Positions 1-13,023 of a stretch of 64,000 nucleotides of DNA are shown here, piece by piece. Where the stretch lies: positions 7,528,253 through 7,592,252 of the forward strand of contig JAPTHN010000019.1 of NCBI GenBank assembly GCA_026936325.1. The letters run 5' to 3'. This DNA is from Platynereis dumerilii (taxonomy: Eukaryota > Annelida > Polychaeta > Phyllodocida > Nereididae). A program made the position numbers and the translations under genes. Every line of letters starts with the position of its first letter. Position 1 is the first letter of the stretch. Under the pieces are notes generated by a model, which was not told where the DNA came from, ran no database searches, and was given only the letters and a program-made list of their open reading frames with translations.

Positions 1-539
1 GCAAGGTGCCGCAAAGTCATCAGCAGCTGATGACTGTTTCTTTATTTCTCTGGAGCCTTCGGGTTCTTTTCCTCATTATGTAATGGATAAGCCTGCCAAA
101 ATTTATGGAGTTAGTTGATACTGTGATACAACTTAATGCCAAGTTTGGAAGTGATAGTAGCAACAGTTATTTTTAAATAGCCTGTCAAAGATGATTTTGA
201 GCACTGGTTAAGTCATGGCTGGGCCTTGACACTTTGCGCTTTGAGAAGGTCATGGGAGAGAGATGACAGTGCTGGGGTGAGTGTCATGTGGGGCTGAAGA
301 CATTGGTTGTCATGAGCAGATGGTAATTTCCTTGACTGCTGAGGCATTAACCAAGAACATTCATTTCTGCAGATGTAATAATTAAGATCATTCTTTTCCA
401 CACAAGCAATGATTGAAAATATTCATTTCCACTGAGACAATACTTTAGAACATTCTTTTCTACATTCTTTTCTACAGATTTTATGATTTATTTCTGCAAA
501 CACAATCAAAAAAAGATTCTTACATTGTGCACTCCATGA

Positions 540-866
540 CAATAGACTAATTTCACTGATGGTTCTCCCAGTTAACACTAGGGGAAAAGTGGTGAATACT
601 GAAATCCCATTGGTTAATAGCTTTCCCGCCCTTGCCTCTGATTGGTCCAGCTAAGGTGTCTCCAAGCTGGAGTTTTTTTAGTGCATTTTAATGTAACTTC
701 AATGCTTTATAACTTGGTGATTCTTTCAGTTTAAATTTTGAAAGTTGTCTTTTTGGATTTAGAGTGTATAAATCTCCAGTCTGTGTAAAGCAAATTAAGA
801 ATTGTTTAACTGCGAAAAAGTTATTTGGGGTCTATGTGCAGGCCATTCAGTGAAATAGGTCTATTG
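540..866 (+). mobile_element. 327-bp inverted-repeat element (family D), copy 1
   Basis: The left end CAATAGACTAATTTCACTGA matches the reverse complement of the right end (CAATAGACCTATTTCACTGA) at 19 of 20 positions. Two relatives lie at 35.3 kb (same strand) and 46.4 kb (opposite strand), sharing the whole body, including the word TCTGATTGGTCCAGC. There is no coding capacity, so it is a non-autonomous element. I could not settle a target-site duplication, so the superfamily is open. Confidence 0.75.
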
Positions 867-910
867 GTGAGCTAACAAGAATTCAGTTTTGAACTTTTTA
901 TGCCGACGAG

Positions 911-1127
911 ATGGATTGGATGATTTGGCTTTTACGTCCAGTATTCATGAACTCTGGTAGGCCAATTATGACAGCAGGACACAGCAATAAGCATTGATAA
1001 GGCAAAGGATGACTGATGTTAAGCATGTAAAGCACAGGTCCATGTGACACTACCAGAGCAGGAATCAAATCCCAAACTCTGTGATTGGAAGCCAAGAGCA
1101 TTACCAACTGACCTAATCACCTTAACC
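911..1127 (-). mobile_element. SINE-A copy (tRNA-derived), diverged
   Basis: Read on the minus strand it has a tRNA-like head (B-box-like GATTTGATTCCTGCTC region), a middle resembling other copies, and the family tail (ATAC-tGGACGTAAA-GCC followed by ATCCATCC). It is a diverged copy. The family consensus from the cleaner copies is about 200-230 bp. Confidence 0.7.
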
Positions 1128-1841
1128 CTTTAAAATTTTTAGGTTAATGTGCTATTAGGGTGTGTCAATTTTAACTTAATTGTACAATAATATTTTTCTA
1201 TCATTTTCGCAACTGTGCGGTTCCCTGTAACTTTGTCAAATTTATCACACATCTTAACACCTAGAGAATCTGCATTGCTGCAGTGCATTCTAAATGACAA
1301 ACAATATTATTGGAAAGGTGTTAAAAAGACCTTCAATTTTCATAGCAATGGTCTGAAATAGTATCTCAACACTGTCTTTCATCAAGCCACTTTGTAAAAT
1401 GTATATATGCTCCTTGAAACTCGAATAGTTGCAAGTGCATGGCAGACTGCCACCATCTGCCCCGTCAAATCTAAAAATTCTACTAAATTATCGCACTGGT
1501 CAAACATACTTGTGACAAAAATGAGGGTCATCTGAACTTATCTTATGACAAGAGCTGTAACAAGACTTCCTCACTCCAGACTTATCTTAATATGAAATTA
1601 TTTTTTCCGGCACTTATCACTGTTTACCTGGCAATATGAGGTCAAACATTGACGCTAACCAAAAACTCAGCAGAAACACTTAGAAATTCAACATCTTAGG
1701 GCTATTACAAGTTTATTAGCAAGTACTTCATTGAGCATCAGGAGCCAATTATCGCACTATCTAAAATAATTGCAGATAAATTGTTAGTCACTTCTTAAAT
1801 GTTTTTTAGTTAAAAAAATATATTTCAGTTAGCAACCAATA

Positions 1842-2044
1842 CCGCAAAGTGGGCAAGCCGGGGGAAAGTTGGCCGCCAATATTAACCCACTTAATGGCAG
1901 AAATGTCAACTTTCCTCGCTGACACAGGTGGCAAACTTCCCAAAGAGACCAATGTCAGTGAGAAAAGTTGGCTTTTCTGCAATTAAGTTGGTTAAGATAG
2001 GCAGCCAATTTCCTCCAGCTTACCAACTTAACCCCATTCTACGG
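1842..2044. mobile_element. Fold-back MITE flanked by TA
   Basis: Two arms of about 85 bases are near-perfect inverted repeats. The left arm starts AAAGTGGGCAAGCCGGGGG; the right arm, reverse-complemented, reads AAGTTGGTAAGCTGGAGG and continues in register through CAACTTAAT and GCAGAAA. The outer ends CCG...CGG are flanked by TA on both sides, which fits a Tc1/mariner-like target duplication. It would fold into a long hairpin if transcribed. There is no coding sequence. Confidence 0.7.
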
Positions 2045-3747
2045 TATGACTAGCAAAATGCATCAATTAACCCATTAAGCCATAATTTACAATGGAATAA
2101 ATACTTTCTTATTTAACTCAGATCTAAAATATCATGAATATCATCAGATTTAATGAAATTATGCATATTTCAATTTGTCCATGGTCCCAAAATAAATACT
2201 TTAGCAATATGTACCAATTAATAAATTAGAAGTTGTCTGTCACATGGAACCCAAAAATAGAATTCATATATATCAAATGAACACCAAATAGTATATGTGA
2301 CACATTACGTGTATACTTCATATAGTCATAAACAGACATTATCAAAAATCAAATTTTAATGTAAAATTACCACATACAATTAATATTAAGTAAATACATA
2401 CATAAATGACCCATGTCGAGATAACCAAATTTCGCCACTAACTTCATATGGAATGAACGTGTGTTAGCTATACACCGCCAATTAAAATAAATCCAGCTCT
2501 TCCCAGGATGAGCGCCATGCAAGAAATGAGGAGGGAAGCTGCCGGCCAATGAACTTTTATAGGAAAATTTCCACTCAGTTTCTCAGTTGCTTTACCATAT
2601 ACCCAATGCAAGCCTGCATCCTGGAACGCCATAAAAGAGGGCAGCAGTGTTGCTTGAACTCCCCCCCCCCAACTACTAATCACCCCCCCCCCCTTCCCTT
2701 GAGCCATACACCTATAAATAACATTGAATTGATGAAATCAAATACACTCCCTGAAATTACATGATTGTTGCACCACAAAAGCAGTCAAGCATATCATGCA
2801 GTGAATGACAGTAATTAAACACTTTCCATATTATAAATTTGATTTTATTTGATAAATTTTTCATTTGAATATATATATGTATAAAGTTAATAAGGCTTGG
2901 TCAATATGTCAAATCAATAGACTAAATTCTCGATAATGGCCGAAATACCAATTATGGATAAATAACCAAAAATAATTGATTCAATCTTTGCCATCTGTAT
3001 CTTATAAATTTATAATTGTATTGAAATAGTATAAAATTTCATTAAAAATCAAAATAGCAGAATAGTAGGGACTACCGTCACTGGTAATTTACAATGTGAT
3101 ATTCGATTATTTGTCACTAACTAAACTTCACTTGACAACTACGAGAAATATTCAGTTTTTATCTCAAACTTTTTCTGATTTCATGTTCCCGCTAAAATTT
3201 GTGGACATTTTTTACGAATAGACTCACCAGAGCTATAAATATACGTAGGTTAGGAATATTCTTAAAGACACAATTTTTTTGTTTTCATATGCTTGACTTT
3301 AGTGTGCGAAATGCAATTTGAAAAATGCAAAAGGAATTTATGAAATGCCTGAACATGCTGAAGGAGCGTGCATACCGCCTTCACTCGATTAATTGCTGGG
3401 ACTTTTTTTTTTGTTTTTCACTTTCTCTAAATATCCCTGGTGCTGATTTGAGGTCAATCATAATTTCATTAATCACACTTTTTGAAATCAAATTCAGAAT
3501 TTTCCAAAATTTAATATCAACTTTTGGCGAGGATGAGCGACAGAGGCAGGGCAGGTGCTAGTTGATACAGTTTTCAGAAAATTGATCTAAGAAGAGTCTG
3601 CCTGCAAGCTGACAACTATTCTGTTACAAGTAGAGGAGCCAGATGAGGACGAGTCCTCTAGTCGCAGGAGAAGGCCAACAACCAACTTGGTTTCGGCCTA
3701 AGTCAAGTCTACAAGTTGACATGGAAATGATGAATAGCCAAATGTAT

Positions 3748-3928
3748 GGAGATGGATGGATGACTTGGGCTTTGAGTCCTGTATTTATCTGTTTATATAA
3801 ATGCTCTTGGAACACTAATTAGGACAGGAGACAGCCATCCATTGAGGCAAAGGATGATTGAAACAGCCATCCAACATAGGCCCACGAGACCCGGCGAGAG
3901 CTGAATTCAAACCATGAGCTAACCCTTC
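3748..3928 (-). mobile_element. SINE-A copy
   Basis: Minus strand: the head is diverged, the middle reads TGGATGGCTGTTTCAATCATC, and the tail is the aggaCt-AAAGCCCAAGTCATCCATCC type. It lies 180 bases from the next copy, in the same orientation. Confidence 0.75.
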
Positions 3929-4111
3929 TCCCTAATTAAAACTTCTTGAGAAACTTGAATTTATCCGTAGGTTAGTTTTCAATTCACATGGCGTCAAATT
4001 AGATCATGTGTAATGTATCAAATATCTCACATGGGTTGCCCAGACTGGGAATAAAACTCAGGCTCCAGAGGTCAACAGCCAAGGCCATTTTAATTAGAAC
4101 TGAATTGAAGA

Positions 4112-4332
4112 AGGATGGATGGATGATGGATGATTGGGGCTTTACGTCCTGCATTTTTGCACTGGGCAGGCTAATTATGACATGAAAAGGAAACGGCAAT
4201 GAGGACGGATGATTGAAACTACCGTCCAACATAGGCCCAGGTCACCGGGCGAGAGGTGAATTCGAAGCTATTCGAACCCTGGACCCAGCAATTGGCTGCC
4301 AAGCACACTAACACAAGACCAACCCTCCCCCC
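4112..4332 (-). mobile_element. SINE-A copy, near full length
   Basis: Minus strand: GGGGGGAGGGTTGGTC starts the head, followed by GGGTCCAGGGTTCGAA (a B-box-like word), the middle, and the tail GGACGTAAAGCCCCAATCAT ending in ATCC repeats. The head carries a small internal duplication around the B box. Confidence 0.8.
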
Positions 4333-4631
4333 AAACTGAATTGAAGACATAACTATTAATTATCCCAACAACTTTATGTTTATTTTCTTCAAAGAGTCAA
4401 TGATAAAATGGTTCTCAAACTTTTGATGTTGGACACCCTGCAACCAGGCAACAGGCTACCATAACTCAATAATCATTAGTGGTGATTTTTCAAAAGAAGA
4501 TACTTCTGTATATATTGACAAATTATTCAAATTTAAAATCAAAGTTTTATTGTTCACCTTCAATGGTCATTTTGTATTCAAGAGGGCTGGGGGCTAGTTT
4601 GTGAGCCCATTTCACAGAAATAAAGAATGTT

Positions 4632-4765
4632 CTCTGTCTCTCTCTGTCTCTCTCTGTCTCTCTCTGTCTCTCTCTGTCTCTCTCTGTCTCTCTCTGTCTC
4701 TCTCTGTCTCTCTCTGTCTCTCTCTGTCTCTCTCTGTCTCTCTCTGTCTCTCTCTGTCTCTCTCT
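4632..4765. repeat. CT-rich microsatellite, 10-bp period
   Basis: About 13 nearly perfect copies of TCTCTGTCTC. Open frames on both strands (Leu/Ser/Val-rich on plus, Arg/Glu-rich on minus) arise from the repeat and are not genes. Confidence 0.97.
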
Positions 4766-6244
4766 ACTATGCCACACCAACCTGCTTTGTCGGACAGTTA
4801 GCTTTTTACCTAATTTGTGAGGACATGTACTTCCAAGCATCCTAGGCGCACCGAAATGCTGGACCATCATAGCACAGCATCCTAGCTGCCCAATCTCTTC
4901 TCAGTAATGAACTTTTCATCAATATTTCAACTAGTGAAGAGATAACGTCGTGAGGACAAACCATGTCCTCGCAATTCTGCCAAAGTTTTCATCGGTCAAT
5001 TTTTCTAATCAGCGAACGGCGCTACTTTTCGAAAAGTGGCCGCCATTCAAAATGTTTCCCTCTTAGGGTATTAATTTTTTTTTATAGACACGTGAGCCCA
5101 ACTGCACCTCACCTTTTGCCACCATTCCCAGGCTTCTAACCAGATTTGTCTAATTATGAAAATTTTTCTTGGAAAAATGCCAAAACGGAGGTTTTTTGGA
5201 TTTCTTGCCCTTATAAATGCCTGGATTCTGCTGTTCTTCCTATGAGAGATTGCTCCAAGGGTCCTCATTAGTGTCATCTCTAACCATTTTACCTGAGATT
5301 CTCCAATTAAATTTTGGCCACGAGGGTGCTCTTCGGCATACCGTATTTAAAAATCGGTATCTCCGTAACGGTTCAACCTAAAATCACCAAATGTTACAGG
5401 GCCTTGGTAACACATCTAAAGTCCGCTTGTGCCAAATTTCCTCTGATTCCCCGTTGCGGTTTTTGGGTGATAAGCGGGAACGCAAAGTGCACGTTTTTCA
5501 CTCTTTTCCTCATAGCTCCGCAGTCAATTATACTATCGGAACGGAAAAAGTGCAGCTATGCTCCTTTCCCAATGGATTTTCATGCATGGCTAGTTTTATG
5601 AACCCACATTAAGTTTAAAATTTTTTAACCCCCATTTTTGACCTTTTTTCGGGGAAAAAACGTGTAAGTAGGGGATTCGTTCAAGCTATTCCATTCATAT
5701 TTTTTTTTGCCCAGTCGAAATCTCTGGAGAACACATTCCTGCAACAACAAATAATTTTCTTAAAAACTTTTTCCGTGCCAATTTTTTGGAAAAAATGTCT
5801 CTACGTCATCGGCATGCCTTGTCCGATTGAAATGCGGCTAAAATTTTGGCAAATATAGATGAAGGTACAAAATTGCAAAGAAAAGGTCAAAACCAGACGT
5901 CAATATCTCCTTTAGGTTACGAGCAATTGAGGTTTTAGTGCAAAATTTTTGCAAAAAACGTTGGACTCTATTTTTTTTTTTTTTTTTTTTTTTTTGAAAA
6001 CAAAAGATATTTCTTTTCATTGCATGTGTTCTGTCACCCTGTCAATCCCCCCCCCCCCATTACTCTCACACTTCACTTTCTCATTGCTAACCTTCTCTAT
6101 AATTTTTTATTAATTTATGACATAAAAACTTTTTTTGTGCCTCTTTTCTTTACATCCGTGACAATAAGCTTGCACTGAAGTAGGAATTGATCTTCCTTGG
6201 CAGCCGCAACAGTGACACCCTCAAGCGGTCCCAAGTAGGTAATC

Positions 6245-6560
6245 CGCATTGTGAGGACACACATTTTATAAGTAGGTCATCATATTGTGAGGACATTGAC
6301 CTCTCATATGGCCACTAGGGGGTCACACGTTTCAGAAGTCAGATCATAGATGGCACCACCTCCTATAACGTTGAGATATGGTCAAAGCATTGTGGGGACA
6401 TGTCCTCACAATATCAATACAAGTTTTCTCGGCATTTCAAAAGCTAAATATTCAAACTAGACAACGTCGTTGTGAGGACACACATTGTGTCCTCACAATG
6501 CACAAACGTCCTCATAATGTTGGTCTTAGGCAACAATTTGTCCTCACAACACACCCAATG
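6245..6560. repeat. Cluster of TTGTGAGGACA words in both orientations
   Basis: The word TTGTGAGGACA or its complement TGTCCTCACAA occurs about seven times, several as head-to-head pairs such as GGGGACATGTCCTCACAA. Related words sit near 4815 and 4950. I take this as a degenerate repeat element that brackets the 4.6-6.7 kb segment together with the two CT microsatellites. Family unknown. Confidence 0.45.
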
Positions 6561-6567
6561 TTGGCAC

Positions 6568-6700
6568 TGTCTCTCTCTGTCTCTCTCTCTGTCTCTCTCT
6601 CTGCCTCTCTCTCTCTGTCTCTCTCTCTGTCTCTCTCTCTGTCTCTCTCTCTGTCTCTCTCTCTGTCTCTCTCTCTCTGTCTCTCTCTCTGTCTCTCTCA
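6568..6700. repeat. CT-rich microsatellite, 8-12-bp period
   Basis: Repeats of GTCTCTCTCT with length variants, similar to but not identical with the array at 4.63 kb. Reading frames across it are repeat artefacts. Confidence 0.95.
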
Positions 6701-7594
6701 CTCTTTAAAAAAAAGGTCTCAACTGGGAACAAACAGTGTTGTTAGGCACTTCTTCGAAGTCATACGGTATAACAGGGATTGGCTTGTTGAAGGAAAACCC
6801 TTTTTTATTAGACCAAGCTAAACGATGTGACATGCTCCTTGAATTCCTTTTCGGGAAAATCATTAAAAAAAGTTTTCCCTCCAAATTTGACAGGATTGCA
6901 CCACCAACAGGATGCAGGCCACAATGCAGAAAGCATCCATCGAAAAAAGGAATAACATGTTCCATTCATAAAATTATTAGTAAATTCTTGTGGTTTAGAG
7001 TTACTTTACTTCCTTGTTGAAGTGGTAGCATCAAAACTCAAAAGGAAGCTAAAAAGTTTAAAATATAAATCAGATTTATGACCATCTTCAGATGCAAAGT
7101 AAACCGCATTTTCGCTTCATATACATTACAAGGAATGTGAAAAAAATGTCAAATCCCCAATAAAAAAAAAAGTTCTATATTGATTAATGATACACTACCC
7201 AAAAAATCTAGAAAGTATAGGTCAACTCACTTTTGCTTCACAACTCATCGTCATGACAATCGGCAACTTTTTTTATAGTTAATTTAACCAGACAGTAATC
7301 AACTGTGAGCTTAGTACACTTGTTGTTTGAAAACTTGCCTAACAATGGTGACCCCCCCAAAAAATAATACACAGAATATTCCAACAAATGTAAACATTGA
7401 CTTTTTTATAGTCAATTACAGTGACAAAGTCAGTCTCAAAAGACTTTACATTTACACCCTCGGCAGGCCGGTTCAAGCAATGAGCCTTTCTCAACTCCCC
7501 CCGGAGTTATACAGCCAGGCAGCCGCTTCCAGCACACACAATGCTTAGCATTGCCAAGTCACTCTACAATTGCCATCACTCTCATAAGTGTCAA

Positions 7595-7735
7595 TAGCCA
7601 AGTACCCATTTACACCTGGGTGGAGTTAACCAATGAGGATCTGCTCAATCCCCCATGCCATGGCTGGGACTCGAACCTGCAATGGCTCAGTTACCAGGTG
7701 AGCACCATATCCACAAGACCACAACACAAATCATC
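7595..7735 (-). mobile_element. Second tRNA-like SINE family, fragment
   Basis: On the minus strand a tRNA-like head (GTGGTCTTGTGGATATGGTG, then GGTTCGAGTCCCAGCC) is followed by CCACCCAGGTGTAAATGGGT. The head differs from SINE-A. It is a fragment or diverged copy. Confidence 0.5.
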
Positions 7736-9693
7736 TCATGCCCAAAACCAGGGAGGGGTGACCTTGATGATCAGAAGTCAATTTCCGCATTTTTCTAAAT
7801 TTTTCACAACTTTAAGACTGTATAATTACAGCCATCAAACCAGCCTGAAGCCATGAGCACTCCTCTATTCCGTGAACAAGAAAAAAATTTTCGGAAAAAA
7901 ATATACCCGATATTTGTAGTTATAATTTGTTTTGCTAGATAATGGGATTTTTAAAAGAGATTTGTTGAGGAGTTGATGAGAATCCCATTGACAGCTTCAA
8001 TTCAATGCTGCAAGTTCCTTCATGTCTGATCTCTTTCATAGCCTTTCTACCTATATACCTGTCTACAGATCTTCCGTCTGTCTATTATATTTATTTAACC
8101 ATCTGACAGATGATCTGTGCTATTGGCAGCTCTAAAAGATCTCCTCTGCTCCATGAAAAGAGCCACAATGCAGTTGTGGCCTTTTCTGGGAATCTCAGCT
8201 GCAGCAAGGTCACACTGACATTTCCCCAACATGTCTAAATTTAGCCCAGGGTTTCCCCAAAAGTGCACAAACTTTGATGATGTGTCTTCACACATGTTTC
8301 CTTATTTCCATTGACAAATCCACCTGGTGGGCTCTTGGTGGTGAACATATATCCGCCTATGGCAAGTAAGTTACTTCACATATCTTGTATTGCTAAGGGC
8401 CTGGGCATCGGCTAAAAAAAAATACTGCCCCAGCTGCAGACTTGCTGATTTTCAAAAATTTCATGATGTTAATTTTTTCTTTGGACTCTGGGAAAGGCAA
8501 GATTAAATTTTCTTGATTCTTTCCCGATTACCAAAAACCTGTGAATCTTTTTTAAAAAGGCTTTCCGAAAAACAGACTGACAGGCATCACTGCATCTCAC
8601 AAATTATTTAAAAATCGTCACAAGGTTTTTAAACATTCTTCAGCCTTATACCCATGATAAAATCATTTCAAAATAATCTGTTTCTCTATCATCTTGTATG
8701 AGTAAAAGTGATGACAAAAATCTACATAAAATTTGATAAATCAACACAAGGTTTTAGAATTTAACCATCTATGAGCCAAACAATAACATAATGAAACAAC
8801 AAAAACACTGATTTAGTCAAATGGGCCATACGACTTTCTTCAACAATTGGCAAATTGCCTAATATCCAAATACCTGAGCAAATGAGCTGTGACTCATGGG
8901 GGATTTCAACCATCAAATACACAGATTAGCATAATTTATGTTACTAATCTGCAGAAATTATGATTAGAATTATAGCGAAGTAGTAATAATTCAAAAGACT
9001 ATAACTACATTGCAGTTCTCAGTTTCAATTTTTTAGGCCCAAGTCAGAAAACAATTAATTCAACAACTTAATAAATTAAGTTGTTTATATTTCTATTGCA
9101 CAAAAAAAGGGAGCAAAAAAAACAACAACAATACTACACACACCTCAGGGCTAAAGCCTAGGGCAATTATTACTCTAGATTATCAATTTATGACTCATAA
9201 CATGAAAATAGTGTGATAGAAATTTCAACAGTAGCATTATACATGTGATGATTGAAAATTAATGATCTAATAAAAGTTAAAATAACTTTTGTTTGTCATA
9301 AAACGCAGAATAAAATGTTTTCACAAAATTTGCCTGAAAGAATAGTAACATCCATCCTACTCCCCTATGTCCAATGGGTAAAGGAAAACGATATGAAAAA
9401 AAATTAGTAATTTGGCAACCTGTGAAAATGTATACCAAACTTGCAAATTTCTGATTTGTATTTTCTTAAGTTTTCCGATACTTTTTGCTTATCAACTAGT
9501 TGCTCAGGAAGAGAATTTACATGAGAAAAAATAGTTACTTATTACACGTAATAAAATTAATTTCCTGCTGTTGCTGCCCATAAAAAATTCAATCAATATA
9601 ACTGGTGGGTTTTACCTGATAATGGCCAAATAAAGGACGAAATATTTCACATACAATATTATTATGTTTCTAAATTTAGAATATTTAACTTTC

Positions 9694-9898
9694 CAGATGG
9701 ATGCATGATTGGGGCTTTACATCGTGTATTTATGCACTTAAGTTTTAGGATAGGAGGACACAGCAATGAGGTGAAGGATACTTGAAACAGCCGTCCAACA
9801 TTGGCCCAGGTGATCCGGCAAGAGCTGGATTCGAACCCGGGACCCAGCGATTGCCAGACCAGCACGCAACCAATGAGCTAAACCCTCCCCCTCCCCAA
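9694..9898 (-). mobile_element. SINE-A copy, near full length
   Basis: Minus strand: head GGGGAGGGTTTAGCTCATTG, then GGGTCCCGGGTTCGAATCC (B box), the middle GTTGGACGGCTGTTTCAAG, and the tail GTAAAGCCCCAATCATGCAT. Confidence 0.85.
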
Positions 9899-11465
9899 CA
9901 AATAACTTTCCAGTTATATTTTTTCAAACTTATCAGTGGAACTTGTCGATAACTGTTTATTACACCATGAAACAAACTGTACTTGAGAGGCAATCAAAAT
10001 TCTCATTAAATCCCGTTCTTCATTGGACTTTGTCCACTAACGAGGGGAAATCCCCTGCTTAAATTGAGACTTCCAACTAAGTACTAATACTGTATTGCAA
10101 CAATGCATCGCAATGATCATGGACACATTCTATCCTGTTCCAAATGACATATACCATGTATACTCAATAATAGGAATTCAGTTCACACTGTGGGTATTCA
10201 CTAACAATAGGAAATCACCTGTCTAAAAATACCTAGAAATCAGCTGTGCCCTTGACATTATAATTTATTCATTTTCAATCATTTTCTATCAAATTCAAGT
10301 TTTCTCTGACACTACTCGTACATATTAGCCACTAATATGAGCCAGGTATACTCAAATTTTTATTTAATTTTACACATATTTACAAATAACAGTAAACACT
10401 AACTTTTAGGATTGAGGGATGCACATCATTGTGAAACTTAAATACTTTCTTAAACTTAAAAAAAAATTATTTTTAACTTTTATTATCAACTTGTCCCCAG
10501 CAAGAACCGGCCATAGAGTGTTGCACCGTCGATGAAATTGACTCAACTAATTGTTGTAATTACTGAAAATCATTTAATGAACTCACCTTTGTTTTCATGA
10601 AAATCATAATAATCCTTGGGGATGATGAAATTGAGAGATAAAATTGCAAACGCAGGAGACGGGCCAGGGTTTGTAAGTCTCAATAACCACACCATTGTGA
10701 ATAAAATGTATCTTTTTTCCTCCAAAATCGTAAAAATGTCCAGATTTTTAAACAAAATTACCAGATTTTTTCACAAAATATCAGATTTTAAAAACAGAAT
10801 TTCCAGATTGGAGCTAAACTTCTTTTTAAAATATTTCACTGCCTATCCTAGTCTTGAACTTCAAGTTGAAGCAGAGTAGCATAAAATTTCCAAATATTTA
10901 TCAATCCCTGAATTATCTAGCTCACTGTCCTCAGTCCATGAGCTCGGTGGTGGCATATGTGTATCCAGTTGCACGAGACAAATATTTATATATATCCACA
11001 TAAATATGGGACACGTGACACGTCACATTCTCAATATAAATAACGCAAACTTGTCTCGGAGATCTCATGAATAATTCATGGTTTTGACAAGCTCAAATGT
11101 CTCGACTGTCCTTGGCATATATTTTTTACATAGATATCCGTTTTACAATCATCCGTACAAGTTTGTACAAGTCCGTACTCTTCTCTATAAACATCTATGT
11201 AAATGAATTCCAAAAAGGACACACAAATTGACACAGTCCCTTATTTAGCAATTATAAAATACACAAGTGTGAAGCCATGTATATATCATATTATATACAT
11301 ATATATGGTGAATTATTAACCTATTTTTTGACCCAACCGACCAAGGTCACACATGGACGCATTTCACCCATTTTACAGATGCACGCATCAGCAAGTAAAT
11401 AAACAAGTCTGGCAGATTTATAACTTCTTAAGATATTACGTATCGAGACAGTAACATCTATTTAT

Positions 11466-11867
11466 TAGGGATGCAAGGATATCAGGCACAGTATCCGGTA
11501 TGATGGCGGTATCTGGCGGAATATAGAAATTTGCAGAATATCCGGTATCCAGCAGAATTAGGGTATCTGAACCGGATATATCATCAAAATGGATATTTGT
11601 CATGGTCAAAAGTAAGTCTTAATGAAAGGCTAAAATGTTGATAATAAATCAAAGAATGTTACAAGAACAGTGTCAACGACACGATACAATCATCTCCAAA
11701 ATCAAATTCAGTCTCAGAACATTTCCCCTGCCGGACAAAATATTTATAATCAAACGCAAATGCTGGAAAACTTCCTTTTTCGTATGGTTATTATCCAGTT
11801 CCTATCCGGTATCCGGTCTGGCAAGATTATCCGGTATCCGGCTACTTTCACTATCCGGGCATCACTA
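11466..11867. mobile_element. hAT-like non-autonomous element, 402 bp
   Basis: The ends are TAGGGATGCAAGGAT and its imperfect complement ATCCGGGCATCACTA. They are flanked by a perfect 8-bp duplication, CTATTTAT (11458-11465 and 11868-11875). The interior near both ends is dense in TATCCGGTATC words. An 8-bp duplication and TAGNGATGC ends are typical of hAT elements. No transposase frame. Confidence 0.8.
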
Positions 11868-12263
11868 CTATTTATTTTTACGACACAGCTGAGGCTCTCA
11901 ATTGAACAATTAGTCAATCATAGATACAGGGATACATCGAAATTAGTTGCGGCAAAGACAAATCAGTTGACGCAGTTGGCCATTGTACAGATAGTAGTTA
12001 AGCAAGGTTACTGGTGGTTTTACCATGATTTCAATTATCATTATCTGAAAAACAATAGCTCCATACCACGTAACTGAGTAGTTAGTCAGTGTACTAAGTG
12101 ACAGGAGTCATGACTACCTGAAAAAGGCTTCAGTCTAGTTAAATTTGACTAAAGAATAGATAATTCCCAAACTAATTAGTATGCAATTCATGTTAGGACT
12201 AGGACTTTCTGAAAGTCACTTCTCACACTGATTACAGCCAAGGCGGGCTCCACTGAAGGTGTT

Positions 12264-12421
12264 CAGGGGCGTATCTGTAAATGATGGCCTGGGGGGGGGG
12301 GGGGCATTACACGGGGCGAATATGCGACGCTCTGCGGCGTTCCATGTCTCTTCCATATAAAGTTTGGGCCAGGGGGGGGGGGCATCGCCCAATTGATGCC
12401 CCTCCCCAAAATACGCCACTG
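12264..12421. mobile_element. Short hAT-like element, 158 bp
   Basis: The ends are CAGGGGCGTATCTG and AAAATACGCCACTG. Flanking octamers AAGGTGTT and AAAGTGTT differ at one position, consistent with a hAT 8-bp duplication. The inside is G/C-run rich with GGGGCAT words. It abuts the SINE-B copy to its right. Confidence 0.65.
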
Positions 12422-12429
12422 AAAGTGTT

Positions 12430-12685
12430 TCACAAGTATAGACCACATGGATTCAAACCCCGGTCAGTGAACCCTAAATATGTCGTTGACCACTGGACCA
12501 CAGCAAAATCCTAGCTTAATGTTTCTTTGGTCTTTTGGATGAGACAATGAATCAGTTCCAGTTACGCCGACTTACGGGCAAGTGAAAGATCCCTCACACG
12601 GGGTAAAACATCCCCTGTCACTGTGAACATGAATCAGAACTGGGCTAAGAGGGCTGCACTTACCATAATATATCTTTCTGTCCAA
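12430..12685 (+). mobile_element. SINE-B copy with GGATGAGAC core, and adjoining tRNA-like segment
   Basis: The plus-strand core contains TTTTGGATGAGAC, AAAGATCCCTCACACGGGG and the end AGAACTGGGCTAAGAGGGCT then GCACTTACCATA. The same blocks recur at 36.6 kb. From memory the GGATGAGACGTTAAA...AAAGATCCC pattern belongs to a SINE core shared by many animals including fishes; I cannot confirm this here. A tRNA-like segment (12440-12505) immediately upstream reads on the minus strand, so it may belong to a separate SINE placed head to head. Confidence 0.6.
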
Positions 12686-12904
12686 ACCAATCAAAGCAGA
12701 TATGGCTACAACTGGAGTAAATCGCCAAGTTATGCACAGTGAATAATTTTTCCCACAACATCTGGATATGAATCTGGCATGTTTCATATAACATGTACAA
12801 CACAAATAATGACAGCTGTACAATGAAGAATTCACTTGATATTCCATCAATACTTGACAAGTTCAGATATGAACCTTCAACTTGCTTGAATGATAGAAAC
12901 TGCT

Positions 12905-13023
12905 TTCGAAAAAAGATCCAGGTGACCTGTTGGCACCTGGTCAGAGCTGGAATTTAACCCAAAACCAAGCAATTAGAAGCCCAGACCACTACCAACTGAG
13001 CTAACCTCTTCCCCCCCCCCCCC
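12905..13023 (-). mobile_element. SINE-A copy, 5' head part
   Basis: Minus strand: GGGGGGGGAAGAGGTTAGCT, then a diverged B-box region and the AGGTCACCTGG block. The 3' half of the family is missing. Downstream (13.05-13.27 kb, minus) a hydrophobic 73-codon frame has no clear splice sites. Confidence 0.65.

Noticed and set aside
4547-4870. Arg/Glu-rich and Leu/Ser-rich open frames of 66-107 codons
   Set aside because: Generated by the CT-rich microsatellite; the same happens at 6378-6821.
5290-5900. Plus-strand frames of 73-95 codons
   Set aside because: The sequence reads like an old dispersed repeat with poly-T and poly-A runs; no domain or splice support.
8095-8295. 66-codon minus-strand frame with fairly protein-like composition
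   Set aside because: No convincing splice sites or recognised domain; could be a fragment of something, but unsupported.
9602-9660. Short minus-strand frame ending CAG|GTAAAA (FRPLFGHYQ)
   Set aside because: Too short, weak acceptor, no neighbouring exon.
10570-10680. Possible minus-strand exon (NPGPSPAFAILSLNF..., donor AAAG|GTGAGT)
   Set aside because: Good donor, but the acceptor is weak, the phase does not join the 14.9 kb exon in the protein-like frame, and the surrounding CCAGATTTT words look like a dispersed repeat.
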